64,000 nucleotides of DNA, taken from the NCBI RefSeq assembly GCF_002941025.1, contig NZ_PTJS01000001.1, positions 6,603,959 to 6,667,958 of the forward strand, read 5' to 3'. Every line of letters starts with the position of its first letter. Position 1 is the first letter of the stretch. Below the pieces are notes generated by a model, which was not told the DNA's origin, did not search any database, and saw only the letters and a program-made list of their open reading frames with translations. Below are positions 29,124-39,559 of this stretch, one piece after another. Both the position numbers and the translations under genes were made by a program. The DNA comes from Streptomyces sp. QL37. Lineage in GTDB: Bacteria > Actinomycetota > Actinomycetes > Streptomycetales > Streptomycetaceae.

Positions 29124-29561
29124 CGCCGCGAACACCCCGAACGGCGCCGCCCGCATCGCGAGACCGTCGCTCCAGGCGTGCCGGTGCTGCGCCGAGATCG
29201 GGGCGGCAAGTCCGCGCCGCAGATTCTCCAGCGTCCCGCGCTCGCTGAATCCGGCTCCCCGGAACGGGCCCTCGTCCAGATCCGCGATCCAGTGGTGCCA
29301 GGCCCGTTCGACATGCGGGACGGTGAGCGCCGAGCCGTGCCGTGCGAGCAGCAGCCCGGAGAAGATCGCGTACTCGGTGTCGTCGGTCCCCGCCGGGTCG
29401 GCGCTGACGAATCCCTCGATACGGCCCCAGCGGCGGCGGATCTCGGACGGGCGCAGGTTCTCCGCCGGTGCGCCGAGCGCGTCCCCGACCGCGAGCCCCA
29501 GCAACGCCCCCCGCGCCCGGTCGCCCGTGCCCGCCGCCGGACCGTCCGCCCTGAGCTCCAT
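28722..29561 (-). pseudogene. ADP-ribosylglycohydrolase paralogue 4, 5' fragment
   Basis: Starts ATG at 29561 (MELRADGPAAGTGDRARGAL) and encodes GLAVGDALGAPAENL and the first metal motif GTDDTEYAIFSGLLLA, then reaches NMGRDADTT before the frame runs into inverted sequence at 28722. It lacks the last 105 or so residues, which are found at 27694-28011. If the inverted insert is an artefact, the true gene is 27694..29561 minus 713 bases. Otherwise the organism has lost this paralogue. Confidence 0.85.
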
Positions 29562-29686
29562 CGTGTCGCCCCTTCGTTCGCACCCGGAACAACCGGATAT
29601 GCGAGGTTTCCCCGATCGCACCGAAGAGAGGCGCGTATTTCGTACAAATCGGCCGCCCGGGTGACGCCTGTGCGGTAGGTAAGTTC

Positions 29687-29714
29687 GGCCTTCCTTGCTG
29701 GCGGGAGGCCTTTT
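29687..29714 (+). terminator. Candidate attenuator in the leader of the VIT1-type transporter
   Basis: Stem GGCCTTCC / GGGAGGCC (29687-29694, 29703-29710) with an 8-base loop, followed at once by TTTTT. It lies about 70 bases before the GTG of the transporter and downstream of a TAGGTA that could serve as a -10 box. The divergent gene starts at 29561, so the hairpin is not at the end of any gene; a leader attenuator is the simplest reading. Confidence 0.4.
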
Positions 29715-29784
29715 TCGTGCGTACTTTCGACGGTGCGGAGCGGGAAGTGCGACTTGGGGACCGCTCCCGGAAAAGGGGAGAGCT

Positions 29785-30516
29785 GTGTCCATCATCGAGA
29801 CCGACGCCGTACTGCACGAGGCCCACCGGGACAACCACACCCACCGCGACGTCAACGGCGGCTGGCTGCGGCCCGCGGTGTTCGGCGCCATGGACGGTCT
29901 CGTCTCCAACCTCGCCCTCATGACGGGCGTCGCCGGAGGGGCGGTCTCGCAGCAGACCATCGTCATCACCGGCCTGGCCGGTCTCGCCGCCGGCGCCTTC
30001 TCGATGGCCGCGGGGGAGTACACCTCCGTCGCCTCGCAGCGCGAGCTCGTCGAGGCCGAGCTCGCAGTCGAGCGGCGCGAGCTGCGCAAGCACCCCAAGG
30101 ACGAGATGCGGGAGCTCGCCGCGCTCTACGAGTCCCGCGGGGTCGAGCCCGCCCTCGCCCAGGAGGTCGCGCGCCAGCTGTCCAGGGACCCGGAGCAGGC
30201 CCTCGAGATACACGCCCGCGAGGAGCTGGGCATCGACCCGGGCGACCTGCCCTCGCCCCTCGTGGCCGCCCTGTCCTCCTTCGGCGCCTTCGCGCTGGGC
30301 GCTCTCCTGCCCGTGCTGCCCTATCTGCTGGGCGCCACCCAGATGTGGCCCGCCGTGCTGCTCGCCCTGGCCGGTCTCTTCGGCTGCGGGGCCGTCGTGG
30401 CCAGGGTGACGGCACGCACCTGGTGGTTCAGCGGGCTGCGTCAGCTCGTGCTCGGCGGGGCCGCCGCGGCGATCACGTACGGCCTGGGCGCGCTCTTCGG
30501 TGTGGCCGTCGGCTGA
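29785..30516 (+). CDS. VIT1/CCC1-family Fe2+/Mn2+ transporter
   Basis: 243 residues. Begins with the soluble HEAHRDNHTHRDVNGGWLRP, then helix 1 with the family motif VFGAMDGLVSNLALMTG, a second helix pair, the long cytoplasmic metal-binding helix region (AAGEYTSVASQRELVEAE onward) and three C-terminal helices. Members move ferrous iron or manganese out of the cytoplasm. GTG 29785 follows GGGGAGA. No riboswitch class is recognised upstream, but a hairpin plus T-run lies in the leader. Confidence 0.9.
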   Translation: MSIIETDAVLHEAHRDNHTHRDVNGGWLRPAVFGAMDGLVSNLALMTGVAGGAVSQQTIVITGLAGLAAGAFSMAAGEYTSVASQRELVEAELAVERRELRKHPKDEMRELAALYESRGVEPALAQEVARQLSRDPEQALEIHAREELGIDPGDLPSPLVAALSSFGAFALGALLPVLPYLLGATQMWPAVLLALAGLFGCGAVVARVTARTWWFSGLRQLVLGGAAAAITYGLGALFGVAVG

Positions 30517-30528
30517 GGCCGCCGGGGA

Positions 30529-30570
30529 GTGCCCGGGATTCCGGCCCGCCGGACGGGAATTCCCGGGCAC
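30529..30570 (+). terminator. Terminator after the VIT1-type gene
   Basis: Stem GTGCCCGGGA (30529-30538) and TCCCGGGCAC (30561-30570) with further pairing in the 22-base loop (GGCCCGCCGG). Starts 13 bases after the stop. Confidence 0.7.
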
Positions 30571-30950
30571 CCTTGCGTTGTCGCACCGGTGTGACGTACG
30601 TCTTGACGCACGTCACTGGGCGGATCGGGTAAGGCCCCCGTAAAATGAGACGCTATGCAGTGCTACACATAAGTAGCCGTTACCCGGCGGTTTCGATTGC
30701 ATGACCGCCGGGCAAGAGCCGTAGACACTCGCGGGCAACGACGCCTGCTCTCTGCGGTCTCCCCGGACAGTGATCCACAATGATCCTTCCGATCGTGACC
30801 CACCCGCACCACGACTCCGTGGTGTCCGCATGTTGGAACGGGCTATTCGCTTTTTGAGAAGCGTTCCATCATGTAACCTGCACGAAATTTCGCAGAGGGC
30901 CAGCGTCGTCCCTCGGCACAGCACATGCCACGACGACGACGGGAGAGCCA
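30571..30950 (+). promoter_or_regulatory. Promoter and long leader region of gltB
   Basis: 380 bases without a gene. Near its start lies an imperfect dyad, GTGACG at 30591-30596 mirrored by CGTCAC at 30611-30616, which overlaps a TTGACG (-35 like) at 30603-30608. TAAAAT at 30641-30646 is a possible -10 box, although its spacing to TTGACG is too long; a different -35 may serve it. The rest is a leader of up to about 300 bases, less GC-rich than the surroundings. Regulation by a nitrogen regulator is possible but no clear GlnR box is seen. Confidence 0.4.
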
Positions 30951-33900
30951 ATGCGTTCCGACGCCTGGTCGCCCATGGACGGTCGCCCTGTCCAGCAGGG
31001 GATGTACGACCCCCGTAACGAGCACGACGCCTGTGGTGTCGGGTTCGTGGCCACTCTGACCGGTGTGGCCAGCCATGAGCTGGTCGAGCAGGCGCTGACC
31101 GTACTGCGCAACCTCGAACACCGCGGCGCCACCGGATCCGAGCCCGACTCGGGTGACGGCGCCGGCATTCTCCTTCAGGTCCCGGACGCCTTCCTCCGCG
31201 AAGAGGCCGCGTTCGAGCTCCCCGAGGCCGGCTCCTACGCCGTCGGCATCGCCTTCCTGCCCGCGGACGACTCCACCGACGCCGTGAAGCAGATCGAGAA
31301 GATCGCCGCCGAAGAGGGCCTCGACGTCCTCGGCTGGCGCCAGGTCCCGGTCACGCCGGACATCCTCGGCAACGGCGCCCGCGCCGTCATGCCCGATTTC
31401 CGCCAGCTGTTCGTTGGGGGCACCTCCCGGACGGAGTCCGGGGGAGGCACCTGCACCGGCATCGCACTGGACCGCAAGGCCTTCGTCCTGCGCAAGCGCG
31501 CCGAGCGTGAGGCAGGCGTCTACTTCCCGTCGCTGTCCGCACGCACGATCGTCTACAAGGGCATGCTCACCACCGGGCAGCTGGAGCCGTTCTTCCCGGA
31601 CCTCTCCGACCGCCGCTTTGCCACCGCGGTCGCGCTGGTCCACTCCCGCTTCTCCACCAACACCTTCCCCAGCTGGCCGCTCGCCCACCCGTACCGCTTC
31701 GTCGCGCACAACGGCGAGATCAACACGGTCAAGGGCAACCGCAACTGGATGAAGGCCCGCGAGTCCCAGCTCGCCTCCAGCCTCTTCGGCGAGGCGCAGC
31801 TCGACCGGATCTTCCCCGTCTGCACCCCGGACGCCTCCGACTCCGCCTCCTTCGACGAGGTCCTGGAGCTGCTCCACCTCGGCGGCCGATCCCTGCCGCA
31901 CTCGGTGCTGATGATGGTCCCCGAGGCATGGGAGAACCACGCCTCCATGGACCCGGCCCGCCGCGCCTTCTACCAGTACCACTCCACGATGATGGAGCCC
32001 TGGGACGGCCCGGCCTGCGTCACCTTCACCGACGGCACCCAGGTCGGCGCGGTCCTCGACCGCAACGGACTGCGCCCCGGCCGCTACTGGGTCACCGACG
32101 ACGGCCTCGTCGTCCTCTCCTCCGAGGTCGGCGTCCTGGACATCGACCCGGCCAAGGTCGTCCGCAAGGGCCGCCTCCAGCCCGGCCGGATGTTCCTCGT
32201 CGACACCGCCGAGCACCGCATCGTCGAGGACGACGAGATCAAGGCGTCCCTGGCCGCCGAGAACCCGTACGAGGAATGGCTGGAAACCGGCGAGATCGAG
32301 CTCGAGGACCTCCCCGAGCGCGAGCACATCGTCCACACCCACGCCTCGGTCACCCGCCGCCAGCAGACCTTCGGCTACACCGAGGAGGAGCTCCGCGTCC
32401 TCCTCGCCCCGATGGCACGCACCGCCGGTGAACCCCTCGGCTCCATGGGCACCGACTCGCCGATCGCCGCGCTCTCCGAGCGCCCCCGGCTGCTCTTCGA
32501 CTACTTCACCCAGCTGTTCGCCCAGGTCACCAACCCGCCGCTGGACGCCATCCGCGAGGAGCTCGTCACCTCGCTGCGCTCCACGCTCGGCCCCCAGGGG
32601 AACATCCTGGAACCGAGCCCCGCCGCGTGCCGCGCCGTCACGCTGCCCTTCCCGGTGATCGACAACGACGAGCTGGCCAAGCTCATACACATCAACGCCG
32701 ACGGCGACATGCCGGGAATGAAGGCCGCGACCCTGTCCGGCCTCTACCGCGTCAGCGGCGGCGGCGAGGCCCTCGCCGCGCGGATCGAGCAGATCACCAC
32801 CGAGGTCGACGCCGCCATAGAGGACGGCGCCCGCCTCATCGTCCTGTCCGACCGGCACTCCGACGCCGAGCACGCGCCGATCCCCTCGCTGCTGCTCACC
32901 TCGGCCGTCCACCACCACCTCATCCGCACCAAGCAGCGCACCCAGGTGGGCCTGCTGGTCGAGGCCGGCGACGTCCGCGAGGTGCACCACGTCGCGCTCC
33001 TCATCGGTTACGGCGCCGCCGCCGTCAACCCGTACCTCGCGATGGAGTCCGTCGAGGACCTCGTCCGCGCCGGTACGTTCATCGAGGGCATCGAGCCCGA
33101 GCTGGCCATCCGCAACCTGATCTACGCCCTCGGCAAGGGCGTCCTGAAGGTCATGTCCAAGATGGGCATCTCGACCGTCGCCTCCTACCGCGGCGCCCAG
33201 GTCTTCGAGGCCGTCGGCCTCGACGAGGCCTTCGTCGCCCAGTACTTCAACGGCACCGCCACCAAGATCGGCGGCGCCGGACTCGACGTCGTCGCCAAGG
33301 AGGTCGCCGCCCGGCACACCAAGGCGTACCCCGCCTCCGGCATCTCCGCGTCGCACCGCGCGCTGGAGATCGGCGGCGAGTACCAGTGGCGCCGCGAGGG
33401 TGAGCCGCACCTGTTCGACCCGGAGACGGTCTTCCGCCTCCAGCACGCCACCCGCAACCGCCGGTACGACATCTTCAAGAAGTACACCGGCCGGGTCAAC
33501 GAGCAGTCCGAGCGCCTCATGACGCTCCGCGGACTCTTCGGCTTCAAGAGCGGCCGCGAACCGATCTCCATCGACGAGGTCGAGTCCGCAGCCGACATCG
33601 TCAAGCGCTTCTCCACCGGCGCCATGTCGTACGGCTCCATCTCCCAGGAGGCGCACGAGACCCTCGCCGTCGCCATGAACCAGCTGGGCGGAAAGTCCAA
33701 CACCGGTGAGGGCGGCGAGGACGCCGAGCGCCTCTACGACCCGGCACGCCGCTCCTCCATCAAGCAGGTCGCCTCCGGCCGCTTCGGTGTCACCAGCGAG
33801 TACCTGGTCAACGCGGACGACATCCAGATCAAGATGGCGCAGGGCGCCAAGCCCGGCGAGGGCGGCCAGCTGCCCGGCCACAAGGTCTACCCGTGGGTCG

Positions 33901-35534
33901 CCAAGACCCGGCACTCCACCCCGGGCGTCGGCCTGATCTCGCCCCCGCCGCACCACGACATCTACTCCATCGAGGACCTGGCTCAGCTGATCCACGACCT
34001 CAAGAACGCCAACCCGGCGGCCCGCGTCCACGTGAAGCTGGTCTCCGAGGTCGGCGTCGGAACGGTCGCCGCGGGTGTCTCCAAGGCCCACGCGGACGTC
34101 GTCCTCATCTCCGGCCACGACGGCGGCACGGGCGCCTCGCCGCTCACCTCCCTCAAGCACGCGGGCGGCCCCTGGGAGCTCGGCCTCGCCGAGACCCAGC
34201 AGACCCTGCTGCTCAACGGCCTGCGCGACCGCATCGTCGTCCAGACCGACGGCCAGCTCAAGACCGGCCGCGACGTCGTCATCGCCGCGCTGCTGGGCGC
34301 CGAGGAGTTCGGCTTCGCGACCGCGCCGCTCGTCGTCTCCGGCTGCGTCATGATGCGCGTCTGCCACCTCGACACCTGCCCGGTCGGTATCGCCACCCAG
34401 AACCCCGTCCTCCGCGACCGGTTCTCCGGCAAGGCCGAGTACATCGTCAACTTCTTCGAGTTCATCGCCGAAGAGGTCCGCGAGATCCTTGCCGAGCTCG
34501 GCTTCCGCACGATCGAGGAGGCCGTCGGCCACGCCGAACTCCTCGACACCGAGCGGGCCGTCACCCACTGGAAGGCACAGGGCCTCGACCTCGAGCCCCT
34601 CTTCTACGTGCCCGAGCTCCCCGAGGGCGCGGTGCGCCACCAGATCGCCGAGCAGGACCACGGACTGGCCAAGGCACTCGACAACGAGCTGATCAAGCTC
34701 GCCGCCGACGCCCTGGGCGCCGACAGCGCCGAGACCGCCCAGCCCGTCCGGGCCCAGATCGCGATCCGCAACATCAACCGGACCGTCGGCACCATGCTCG
34801 GCCACGAGGTGACCAAGAAGTTCGGCGGTGCGGGCCTGCCCGACGACACCATCGACATCACCTTCACCGGGTCCGCCGGCCAGTCCTTCGGCGCGTTCGT
34901 ACCGCGCGGTGTGACGCTGCGACTGGAGGGTGACGCCAACGACTACGTCGGCAAGGGCCTCTCCGGCGGCCGCGTCATCGTCCGCCCGGACCGCGGCGCC
35001 GACCACCTCGCCGAGTACTCCACCATCGCCGGCAACACCATCGGCTACGGCGCGACCGGCGGCGAGCTCTTCCTCCGCGGCCGGACCGGCGAGCGCTTCT
35101 GCGTCCGTAACTCCGGTGCCACGGTCGTCTCGGAAGGCGTGGGCGACCACGGCTGCGAGTACATGACCGGCGGTCACGCCGTCGTCCTCGGCGAGACCGG
35201 ACGCAACTTCGCCGCGGGCATGTCCGGCGGCATCGCGTACGTCATCGACCTCGACCTGGACAACGTCAACACCGGCAACGTCGGCGCCGTCGAGCTCCTC
35301 GACGACACCGACAGGCAGTGGCTGCACGATGTCGTGCGCCGCCACCAGGAGGAGACCGGCTCCACGGTCGCCGAGAAGCTGCTGGCCGACTGGGACTCCG
35401 CGGCCGCCCGCTTCAGCAAGATCATCCCGTCCACCTACAAGGCAGTGCTCGCCGCCAAGGACGCCGCTGAGCTCGCCGGTCTCTCCGAGCAGGAGACCAC
35501 CGAGAAGATGATGGAGGCGGCGACCAATGGCTGA
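30951..35534 (+). CDS. gltB: Glutamate synthase (GOGAT), large subunit
   Basis: 1527 residues, full length. With GltD it makes two glutamates from glutamine and 2-oxoglutarate. After a short propeptide the nucleophile is expected at Cys28 (HDACGVGF), exposed by cleavage. The order is class II amidotransferase, central domain, FMN synthase domain ([18 protein letters not shown]) and the 3Fe-4S cluster Cys in [16 protein letters not shown] near residue 1130, then the beta-helix domain. A 36-base palindrome-like insert in frame at 31416-31451 adds the loop [12 protein letters not shown]. The stop overlaps the gltD start by 8 bases. Confidence 0.97.
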   Translation: MRSDAWSPMDGRPVQQGMYDPRNEHDACGVGFVATLTGVASHELVEQALTVLRNLEHRGATGSEPDSGDGAGILLQVPDAFLREEAAFELPEAGSYAVGIAFLPADDSTDAVKQIEKIAAEEGLDVLGWRQVPVTPDILGNGARAVMPDFRQLFVGGTSRTESGGGTCTGIALDRKAFVLRKRAEREAGVYFPSLSARTIVYKGMLTTGQLEPFFPDLSDRRFATAVALVHSRFSTNTFPSWPLAHPYRFVAHNGEINTVKGNRNWMKARESQLASSLFGEAQLDRIFPVCTPDASDSASFDEVLELLHLGGRSLPHSVLMMVPEAWENHASMDPARRAFYQYHSTMMEPWDGPACVTFTDGTQVGAVLDRNGLRPGRYWVTDDGLVVLSSEVGVLDIDPAKVVRKGRLQPGRMFLVDTAEHRIVEDDEIKASLAAENPYEEWLETGEIELEDLPEREHIVHTHASVTRRQQTFGYTEEELRVLLAPMARTAGEPLGSMGTDSPIAALSERPRLLFDYFTQLFAQVTNPPLDAIREELVTSLRSTLGPQGNILEPSPAACRAVTLPFPVIDNDELAKLIHINADGDMPGMKAATLSGLYRVSGGGEALAARIEQITTEVDAAIEDGARLIVLSDRHSDAEHAPIPSLLLTSAVHHHLIRTKQRTQVGLLVEAGDVREVHHVALLIGYGAAAVNPYLAMESVEDLVRAGTFIEGIEPELAIRNLIYALGKGVLKVMSKMGISTVASYRGAQVFEAVGLDEAFVAQYFNGTATKIGGAGLDVVAKEVAARHTKAYPASGISASHRALEIGGEYQWRREGEPHLFDPETVFRLQHATRNRRYDIFKKYTGRVNEQSERLMTLRGLFGFKSGREPISIDEVESAADIVKRFSTGAMSYGSISQEAHETLAVAMNQLGGKSNTGEGGEDAERLYDPARRSSIKQVASGRFGVTSEYLVNADDIQIKMAQGAKPGEGGQLPGHKVYPWVAKTRHSTPGVGLISPPPHHDIYSIEDLAQLIHDLKNANPAARVHVKLVSEVGVGTVAAGVSKAHADVVLISGHDGGTGASPLTSLKHAGGPWELGLAETQQTLLLNGLRDRIVVQTDGQLKTGRDVVIAALLGAEEFGFATAPLVVSGCVMMRVCHLDTCPVGIATQNPVLRDRFSGKAEYIVNFFEFIAEEVREILAELGFRTIEEAVGHAELLDTERAVTHWKAQGLDLEPLFYVPELPEGAVRHQIAEQDHGLAKALDNELIKLAADALGADSAETAQPVRAQIAIRNINRTVGTMLGHEVTKKFGGAGLPDDTIDITFTGSAGQSFGAFVPRGVTLRLEGDANDYVGKGLSGGRVIVRPDRGADHLAEYSTIAGNTIGYGATGGELFLRGRTGERFCVRNSGATVVSEGVGDHGCEYMTGGHAVVLGETGRNFAAGMSGGIAYVIDLDLDNVNTGNVGAVELLDDTDRQWLHDVVRRHQEETGSTVAEKLLADWDSAAARFSKIIPSTYKAVLAAKDAAELAGLSEQETTEKMMEAATNG
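31416..31451. repeat. REP-like palindromic element in frame within gltB
   Basis: A dyad of the kind scattered in Streptomyces intergenic DNA: CCTCCCGGAC and GTCCGGGGGAGG around a GGA loop, flanked by GGGGGCA and CACC. It is 36 bases long, so the reading frame is kept and codes for a Gly/Ser/Thr loop in the amidotransferase domain. Confidence 0.55.
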
Positions 35535-36987
35535 CCCCAAGGGCTTCCTGACCACCGGACGCGAGGTCGCCGAGACCCGCCCCGTCGGCGAGCGTGTCAA
35601 GGACTGGAACGAGGTCTACGTTCCGGGATCACTGCTCCCGATCATCAGCAAGCAGGCCGGCCGCTGCATGGACTGCGGCATCCCGTTCTGCCACAACGGC
35701 TGTCCGCTCGGAAACCTCATCCCCGAGTGGAACGACTACGCCTACCGCGAGGACTGGTCGGCGGCGTCCGAGCGCCTGCACGCCACGAACAACTTCCCGG
35801 AGTTCACGGGCCGCCTGTGCCCCGCTCCGTGCGAGTCGGCGTGCGTCCTCGGCATCAACCAGCCGGCCGTCACCATCAAGAACGTCGAAGTCAGCATCAT
35901 CGACAAGGCGTGGGACAGCGGCGACGTCACCCCGCAGCCGCCCGAGCGCCTCTCCGGCAAGACCGTCGCCGTCATCGGCTCGGGCCCGGCGGGCCTCGCC
36001 GCCGCCCAGCAGCTGACCCGCGCCGGCCACACCGTCGCCGTCTTCGAGCGCGCGGACCGCATCGGAGGACTCCTCCGCTACGGCATCCCCGAGTTCAAGA
36101 TGGAGAAGTCGCACATCAACCGCCGCATCGAGCAGATGCGCGCGGAGGGCACCAAGTTCCGCACGGAGGTGGAGATCGGCAAGGACATCGACGCCGCGAA
36201 GCTCCGCCGTCGCTACGACGCGGTCGTCATCGCCGCCGGTGCCACCGTCTCCCGAGACCTGCCCGTCCCGGGCCGCGACCTCAACGGCGTGCACTTCGCG
36301 ATGGAGTACCTCCCGCTCGCCAACAAGGTGCAGGAGGGCGACCTCACGGTCTCCCCGATCACCGCCGAGGGCAAGCACGTCGTCGTCATCGGCGGCGGCG
36401 ACACCGGCGCCGACTGCGTCGGCACCGCCCACCGCCAGGGCGCGCTCTCCGTCACCCAGCTGGAGATCATGCCGCAGCCGGGCGAGGAGCGTAACGCCAA
36501 CCAGCCCTGGCCGACCTTCCCGATGCTCTACAAGGTCACCTCCGCGCACGAGGAGGGCGGCGAGCGGCTCTACTCCGTCTCCACCACCCACTTCGAGGGC
36601 GACGAGGACGGCAACGTCCAGTCCCTGCACCTCATCGAGGTGGAGTTCAAGGACGGCAAGCTGGAGCAGAAGGCCGGCACCGAGCGCGTCATCCCGGCCC
36701 AGCTCGTCACCCTGGCCATGGGCTTCACCGGCACCGACCAGGCCAACGGCCTCGTCCAGCAGTTCGGCCTCGACCTCGACGAGCGCGGCAACATCGCACG
36801 CGACGAGAACTACGCGACCAACGTCGACGGCGTCTACGTCGCCGGTGACGCCGGCCGCGGCCAGTCCCTCATCGTCTGGGCCATCGCCGAGGGCCGCTCC
36901 GCGGCGCGCGGCGTGGACCGCTTCCTGACCGGGACCAGCGCCCTGCACGCCCCCATCCGCCCGACGGACCGTTCACTGACGGTCTGA
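35527..36987 (+). CDS. gltD: Glutamate synthase small subunit
   Basis: 486 residues. Passes electrons from NAD(P)H through FAD and Fe-S clusters to GltB. The N-terminal cluster Cys are visible in [17 protein letters not shown] and further on in [18 protein letters not shown] and NAD(P)H Rossmann motifs are [15 protein letters not shown] and [13 protein letters not shown], and the C-terminal FAD motif is [17 protein letters not shown] 35527 lies inside the last codons of gltB, so translation is coupled. Confidence 0.97.
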   Translation: MADPKGFLTTGREVAETRPVGERVKDWNEVYVPGSLLPIISKQAGRCMDCGIPFCHNGCPLGNLIPEWNDYAYREDWSAASERLHATNNFPEFTGRLCPAPCESACVLGINQPAVTIKNVEVSIIDKAWDSGDVTPQPPERLSGKTVAVIGSGPAGLAAAQQLTRAGHTVAVFERADRIGGLLRYGIPEFKMEKSHINRRIEQMRAEGTKFRTEVEIGKDIDAAKLRRRYDAVVIAAGATVSRDLPVPGRDLNGVHFAMEYLPLANKVQEGDLTVSPITAEGKHVVVIGGGDTGADCVGTAHRQGALSVTQLEIMPQPGEERNANQPWPTFPMLYKVTSAHEEGGERLYSVSTTHFEGDEDGNVQSLHLIEVEFKDGKLEQKAGTERVIPAQLVTLAMGFTGTDQANGLVQQFGLDLDERGNIARDENYATNVDGVYVAGDAGRGQSLIVWAIAEGRSAARGVDRFLTGTSALHAPIRPTDRSLTV

Positions 36988-37030
36988 CCACGGCACACAG
37001 ACGTCCCGTACAACGGCGTACGGAACTGAA

Positions 37031-37076
37031 CGCGGCGCCCGCCCCCGTCCCCGACCGGACAAGGGCGGGCGCCGCG
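37031..37076. terminator. Bidirectional terminator between gltD and the permease
   Basis: Stem CGCGGCGCCCGCCC / GGGCGGGCGCCGCG with an 18-base loop, between the gltD stop (36987) and the stop of the convergent permease gene (37108). Confidence 0.75.
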
Positions 37077-37107
37077 GCGCGTTCCCAGGTGCCGTGGCCG
37101 GAACAGC

Positions 37108-38367
37108 TCAGGTGACCAGCGCCAGCGCGGACACCGCGGCCAGCGTGCCCACCACCGACAGCACCAGACCGGTCCCCACGAAACGGCCCAGGGCGATCCG
37201 CGTCCCGTGCCAGCGGCACCGCTCGAACCACAGCAGCGTCGCCAGGGACGCCCACGGGGTGACGAGCGGCCCCGCATTGACGCCGATCAGCAGCGCCAGC
37301 AACTGCTCGTGGTTCGCCACCGGGACGACCGCCTCGCCCGCCAGGTAGGCCGGGAGGTTGTTCAGGATGTTCGACAGCCCCGCGCCCACCGCCGCCGTCC
37401 GCAGCATCCCGAGGAAGCCGTTGTCCGAGCCGAGCGCCGACTCCAGCAACCCGTGCAGGCCGTGCGCGTCGACCGTCTCCACGACGAGGAACATCCCCGG
37501 TACCAGCACCAGCAGCCGCCACGGCACCAGCGACAGCCGCAGCTCCTCCCTGCGCCGTACGGCGAACGCCACCACGACCACCACCATCGCGGTCAGCGAC
37601 GCCGACCAGAGCGGCACGTCCGCCACCAGGATCGCCAGCAGGAAGCCCGCGCAGGCCACCGAGCAGATCCGCAGCAGGACGGGATCCTCGGCCACCGGCG
37701 CGTCCGGCGGGGTGTACCGGTCCTGGCCCCCGCCGCGCCGGCCACGCCGCCAGTAGAAGACCCACAGGCAGGCCGCCGTCACGGCGATCGACGCGAGCTG
37801 GGGCAGCCACATCACCGCCGCGAGGCCGGACGACGAGAGCGCCACCCGGTCCGCCGCCAGCAGGTTCGTCAGGTTCGACACCGGCAGCAGCAGACTCGCC
37901 GTGTTGGCCAGCCACACCGTCGTCATCGCCAGGGGCACCGCCGCGATCCCCAGCCGGGTCGCCAGCGCCAGCATGACCGGGGTGAGCAGCACGGCGGTGG
38001 TGTCGAGGTTCAGCGTGATCGTGGTGAGCGAGGCGAAGAGCACGCACAGCCCGAAGAGCAGCGGATAGCGACCCCGCCCCGCCCGCGCCACCCAGGCCGC
38101 CACCACATCGAAGACCTGCGCACGGCCCGTCAGTTCGGCCATCACGATCACCGTGCCCAGGAACACCACCAGCGGCCCCACGCGCCGCATCTCGTCCGCG
38201 GCGGGCTCCGAGGGCAGCAGCCCCGTCACCACCGCGAGGAGCCCCAGGACCAGCAGGGCGCCCGCGAGCCAGTCGAGCGGGTGCAACCGCCGGACACGCC
38301 CGCCCGGGCCCTCACCCGGCCCCTCAGCCCCGGCCTCCGGCCGGCCCACCGGCGTCTCTCTCACCAT
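37108..38367 (-). CDS. SLC13/ArsB-like membrane permease
   Basis: 419 residues with about 11 membrane segments. The symmetry-related motifs of the ion-transporter superfamily are visible: TTITLNLDTTAVLLTPVML in the first half and GLSNILNNLPAYL in the second, the two half-helix loops that bind the substrate. This places it with ArsB/NhaD/citrate-type carriers. No arsenic genes (arsR, arsC) lie nearby, so arsenite export is not supported. The substrate may be a dicarboxylate or anion. Confidence 0.85.
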   Translation of the reverse strand: MVRETPVGRPEAGAEGPGEGPGGRVRRLHPLDWLAGALLVLGLLAVVTGLLPSEPAADEMRRVGPLVVFLGTVIVMAELTGRAQVFDVVAAWVARAGRGRYPLLFGLCVLFASLTTITLNLDTTAVLLTPVMLALATRLGIAAVPLAMTTVWLANTASLLLPVSNLTNLLAADRVALSSSGLAAVMWLPQLASIAVTAACLWVFYWRRGRRGGGQDRYTPPDAPVAEDPVLLRICSVACAGFLLAILVADVPLWSASLTAMVVVVVAFAVRRREELRLSLVPWRLLVLVPGMFLVVETVDAHGLHGLLESALGSDNGFLGMLRTAAVGAGLSNILNNLPAYLAGEAVVPVANHEQLLALLIGVNAGPLVTPWASLATLLWFERCRWHGTRIALGRFVGTGLVLSVVGTLAAVSALALVT

Positions 38368-38418
38368 GGGACGATGGTCCCAGAAAGTGGACCCGCCTCG
38401 GTGACCGGCGGCCTCCCG

Positions 38419-39333
38419 TCAGGCCGCGCCCGTCAGAGTCGCCGTCCGGACGGCGACCACCGCCGCCAGCAGCACGACCAGAACCGCCCCGCCGGCCAGC
38501 TGCGTCGCGGACGTCCGCAGCCTCGCCGGCGCGTACGCCAGCCCGTAGGTCACCAGACCACCGGTCAGCAGCCCGCCGAGGTGCCCCTCCCACGAGGTGA
38601 ACACGGCGGAGACCACCATCCAGAGCAGGAACCCCGCCATGAAGCGGTTGACCGCCTGCATGTCCCTGCCCAGACGCCGGCTGATGACGTAGAACGACGC
38701 CGCCAGGCCGAAGACCGCGCCCGACGCGCCGACCGCCGGTGTCTCCGGCGAGACCAGGTACACCAGCACCGAACCGCCCACCGCCGACAGCAGATACAGC
38801 GCCAGATACCGTGCCCGGCCGAGCTGCCCCTCAACGACCCGGCCGAGATTCCACAGCGCGAGCATGTTGAAGACCAGGTGCATCACACCGAACGACGCGT
38901 CGGGCGGGAGGTGCAGGAAGGCGCCCGTCAGCAGCCGGTACCACTCCCCGTCGGCCACCCCCGTCAGTTCGAAGCCGGGCGCGGTCCAGCCCCCGTACAC
39001 GTACAGCTCGCCGTCCGGCCCGACCAGCGCCGCCCCGAGCATCCCGAACCGGTCGACCGTTTCGGACCGTACGACCTCGACCGCGTACGCCACGACGTTC
39101 AGCACCATCAGCACGTACGTCACGACCGGCGTCGCCGCACTCGGCACCGCCCCGCCGAACAGCGAGCGGGCCTGACGGACCGAACGCTGCCCCTCCCGCA
39201 CGCACTCCACGCAGTGGTGCCCCACGGACGCCTCACGCATGCAGTCGGGGCAGATGTACCGGTCGCAACGCGTGCAGCGCACATACGTCTCGTACGACGG
39301 GTGGCGATAACACGTGGTGGCGGCGGCCGTCAT
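38419..39333 (-). CDS. Rhomboid-family intramembrane serine protease with N-terminal zinc ribbon
   Basis: 304 residues. A B-box-like zinc-binding stretch (CYRHPSYETYVRCTRCDRYI, then CPDC and HHCVEC) precedes six membrane helices. The catalytic Ser is in GASGAVFG, and the partner His in WEGHLGGLLTGG; HLVFNMLALW is the usual H-x-x-x-N motif. ATG 39333 is chosen because AAGGAG lies 7 bases upstream; that site forms the first codons of a frame starting at 39348. It should cleave membrane-protein substrates within the bilayer; substrates unknown. Confidence 0.92.
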   Translation of the reverse strand: MTAAATTCYRHPSYETYVRCTRCDRYICPDCMREASVGHHCVECVREGQRSVRQARSLFGGAVPSAATPVVTYVLMVLNVVAYAVEVVRSETVDRFGMLGAALVGPDGELYVYGGWTAPGFELTGVADGEWYRLLTGAFLHLPPDASFGVMHLVFNMLALWNLGRVVEGQLGRARYLALYLLSAVGGSVLVYLVSPETPAVGASGAVFGLAASFYVISRRLGRDMQAVNRFMAGFLLWMVVSAVFTSWEGHLGGLLTGGLVTYGLAYAPARLRTSATQLAGGAVLVVLLAAVVAVRTATLTGAA

Positions 39334-39559
39334 GGCCGGCTCCTTCATTCGTGGACGGAGGGCCGCAGGGGGCGGCGGCGCTCAAGATAGCGAACGCGGG
39401 TGAAGCGGGGCGCACCTGGGGCCGGGGGGCCCGCGCCCCGGAACTCCCGCGGCAGCCGGGGCACTACGGGCGACGAGCGCGGGGCGAGCCGCGTCCGATC
39501 CGGTGACGCGCGACGAAACGAGACAGAGGATGTCCGGATTACGAGGTTCGATGGCACCC

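Noticed and set aside
29660..29785. Manganese (yybP-ykoY) or magnesium riboswitch before the VIT1-type gene
   Set aside because: None of the conserved core sequences of those classes can be seen; only a simple terminator-like hairpin is present.
30843..35600. A minus-strand frame of about 1585 codons opposite gltB
   Set aside because: It mirrors gltB codon structure (Val/Gly/Asp/Leu repeats), has no motif, and gltB is a complete, certain gene on the other strand.
37108..38367. Arsenite efflux pump
   Set aside because: The ion-transporter fold is shared by many carriers and no arsR, arsC or arsenic-related neighbour exists.
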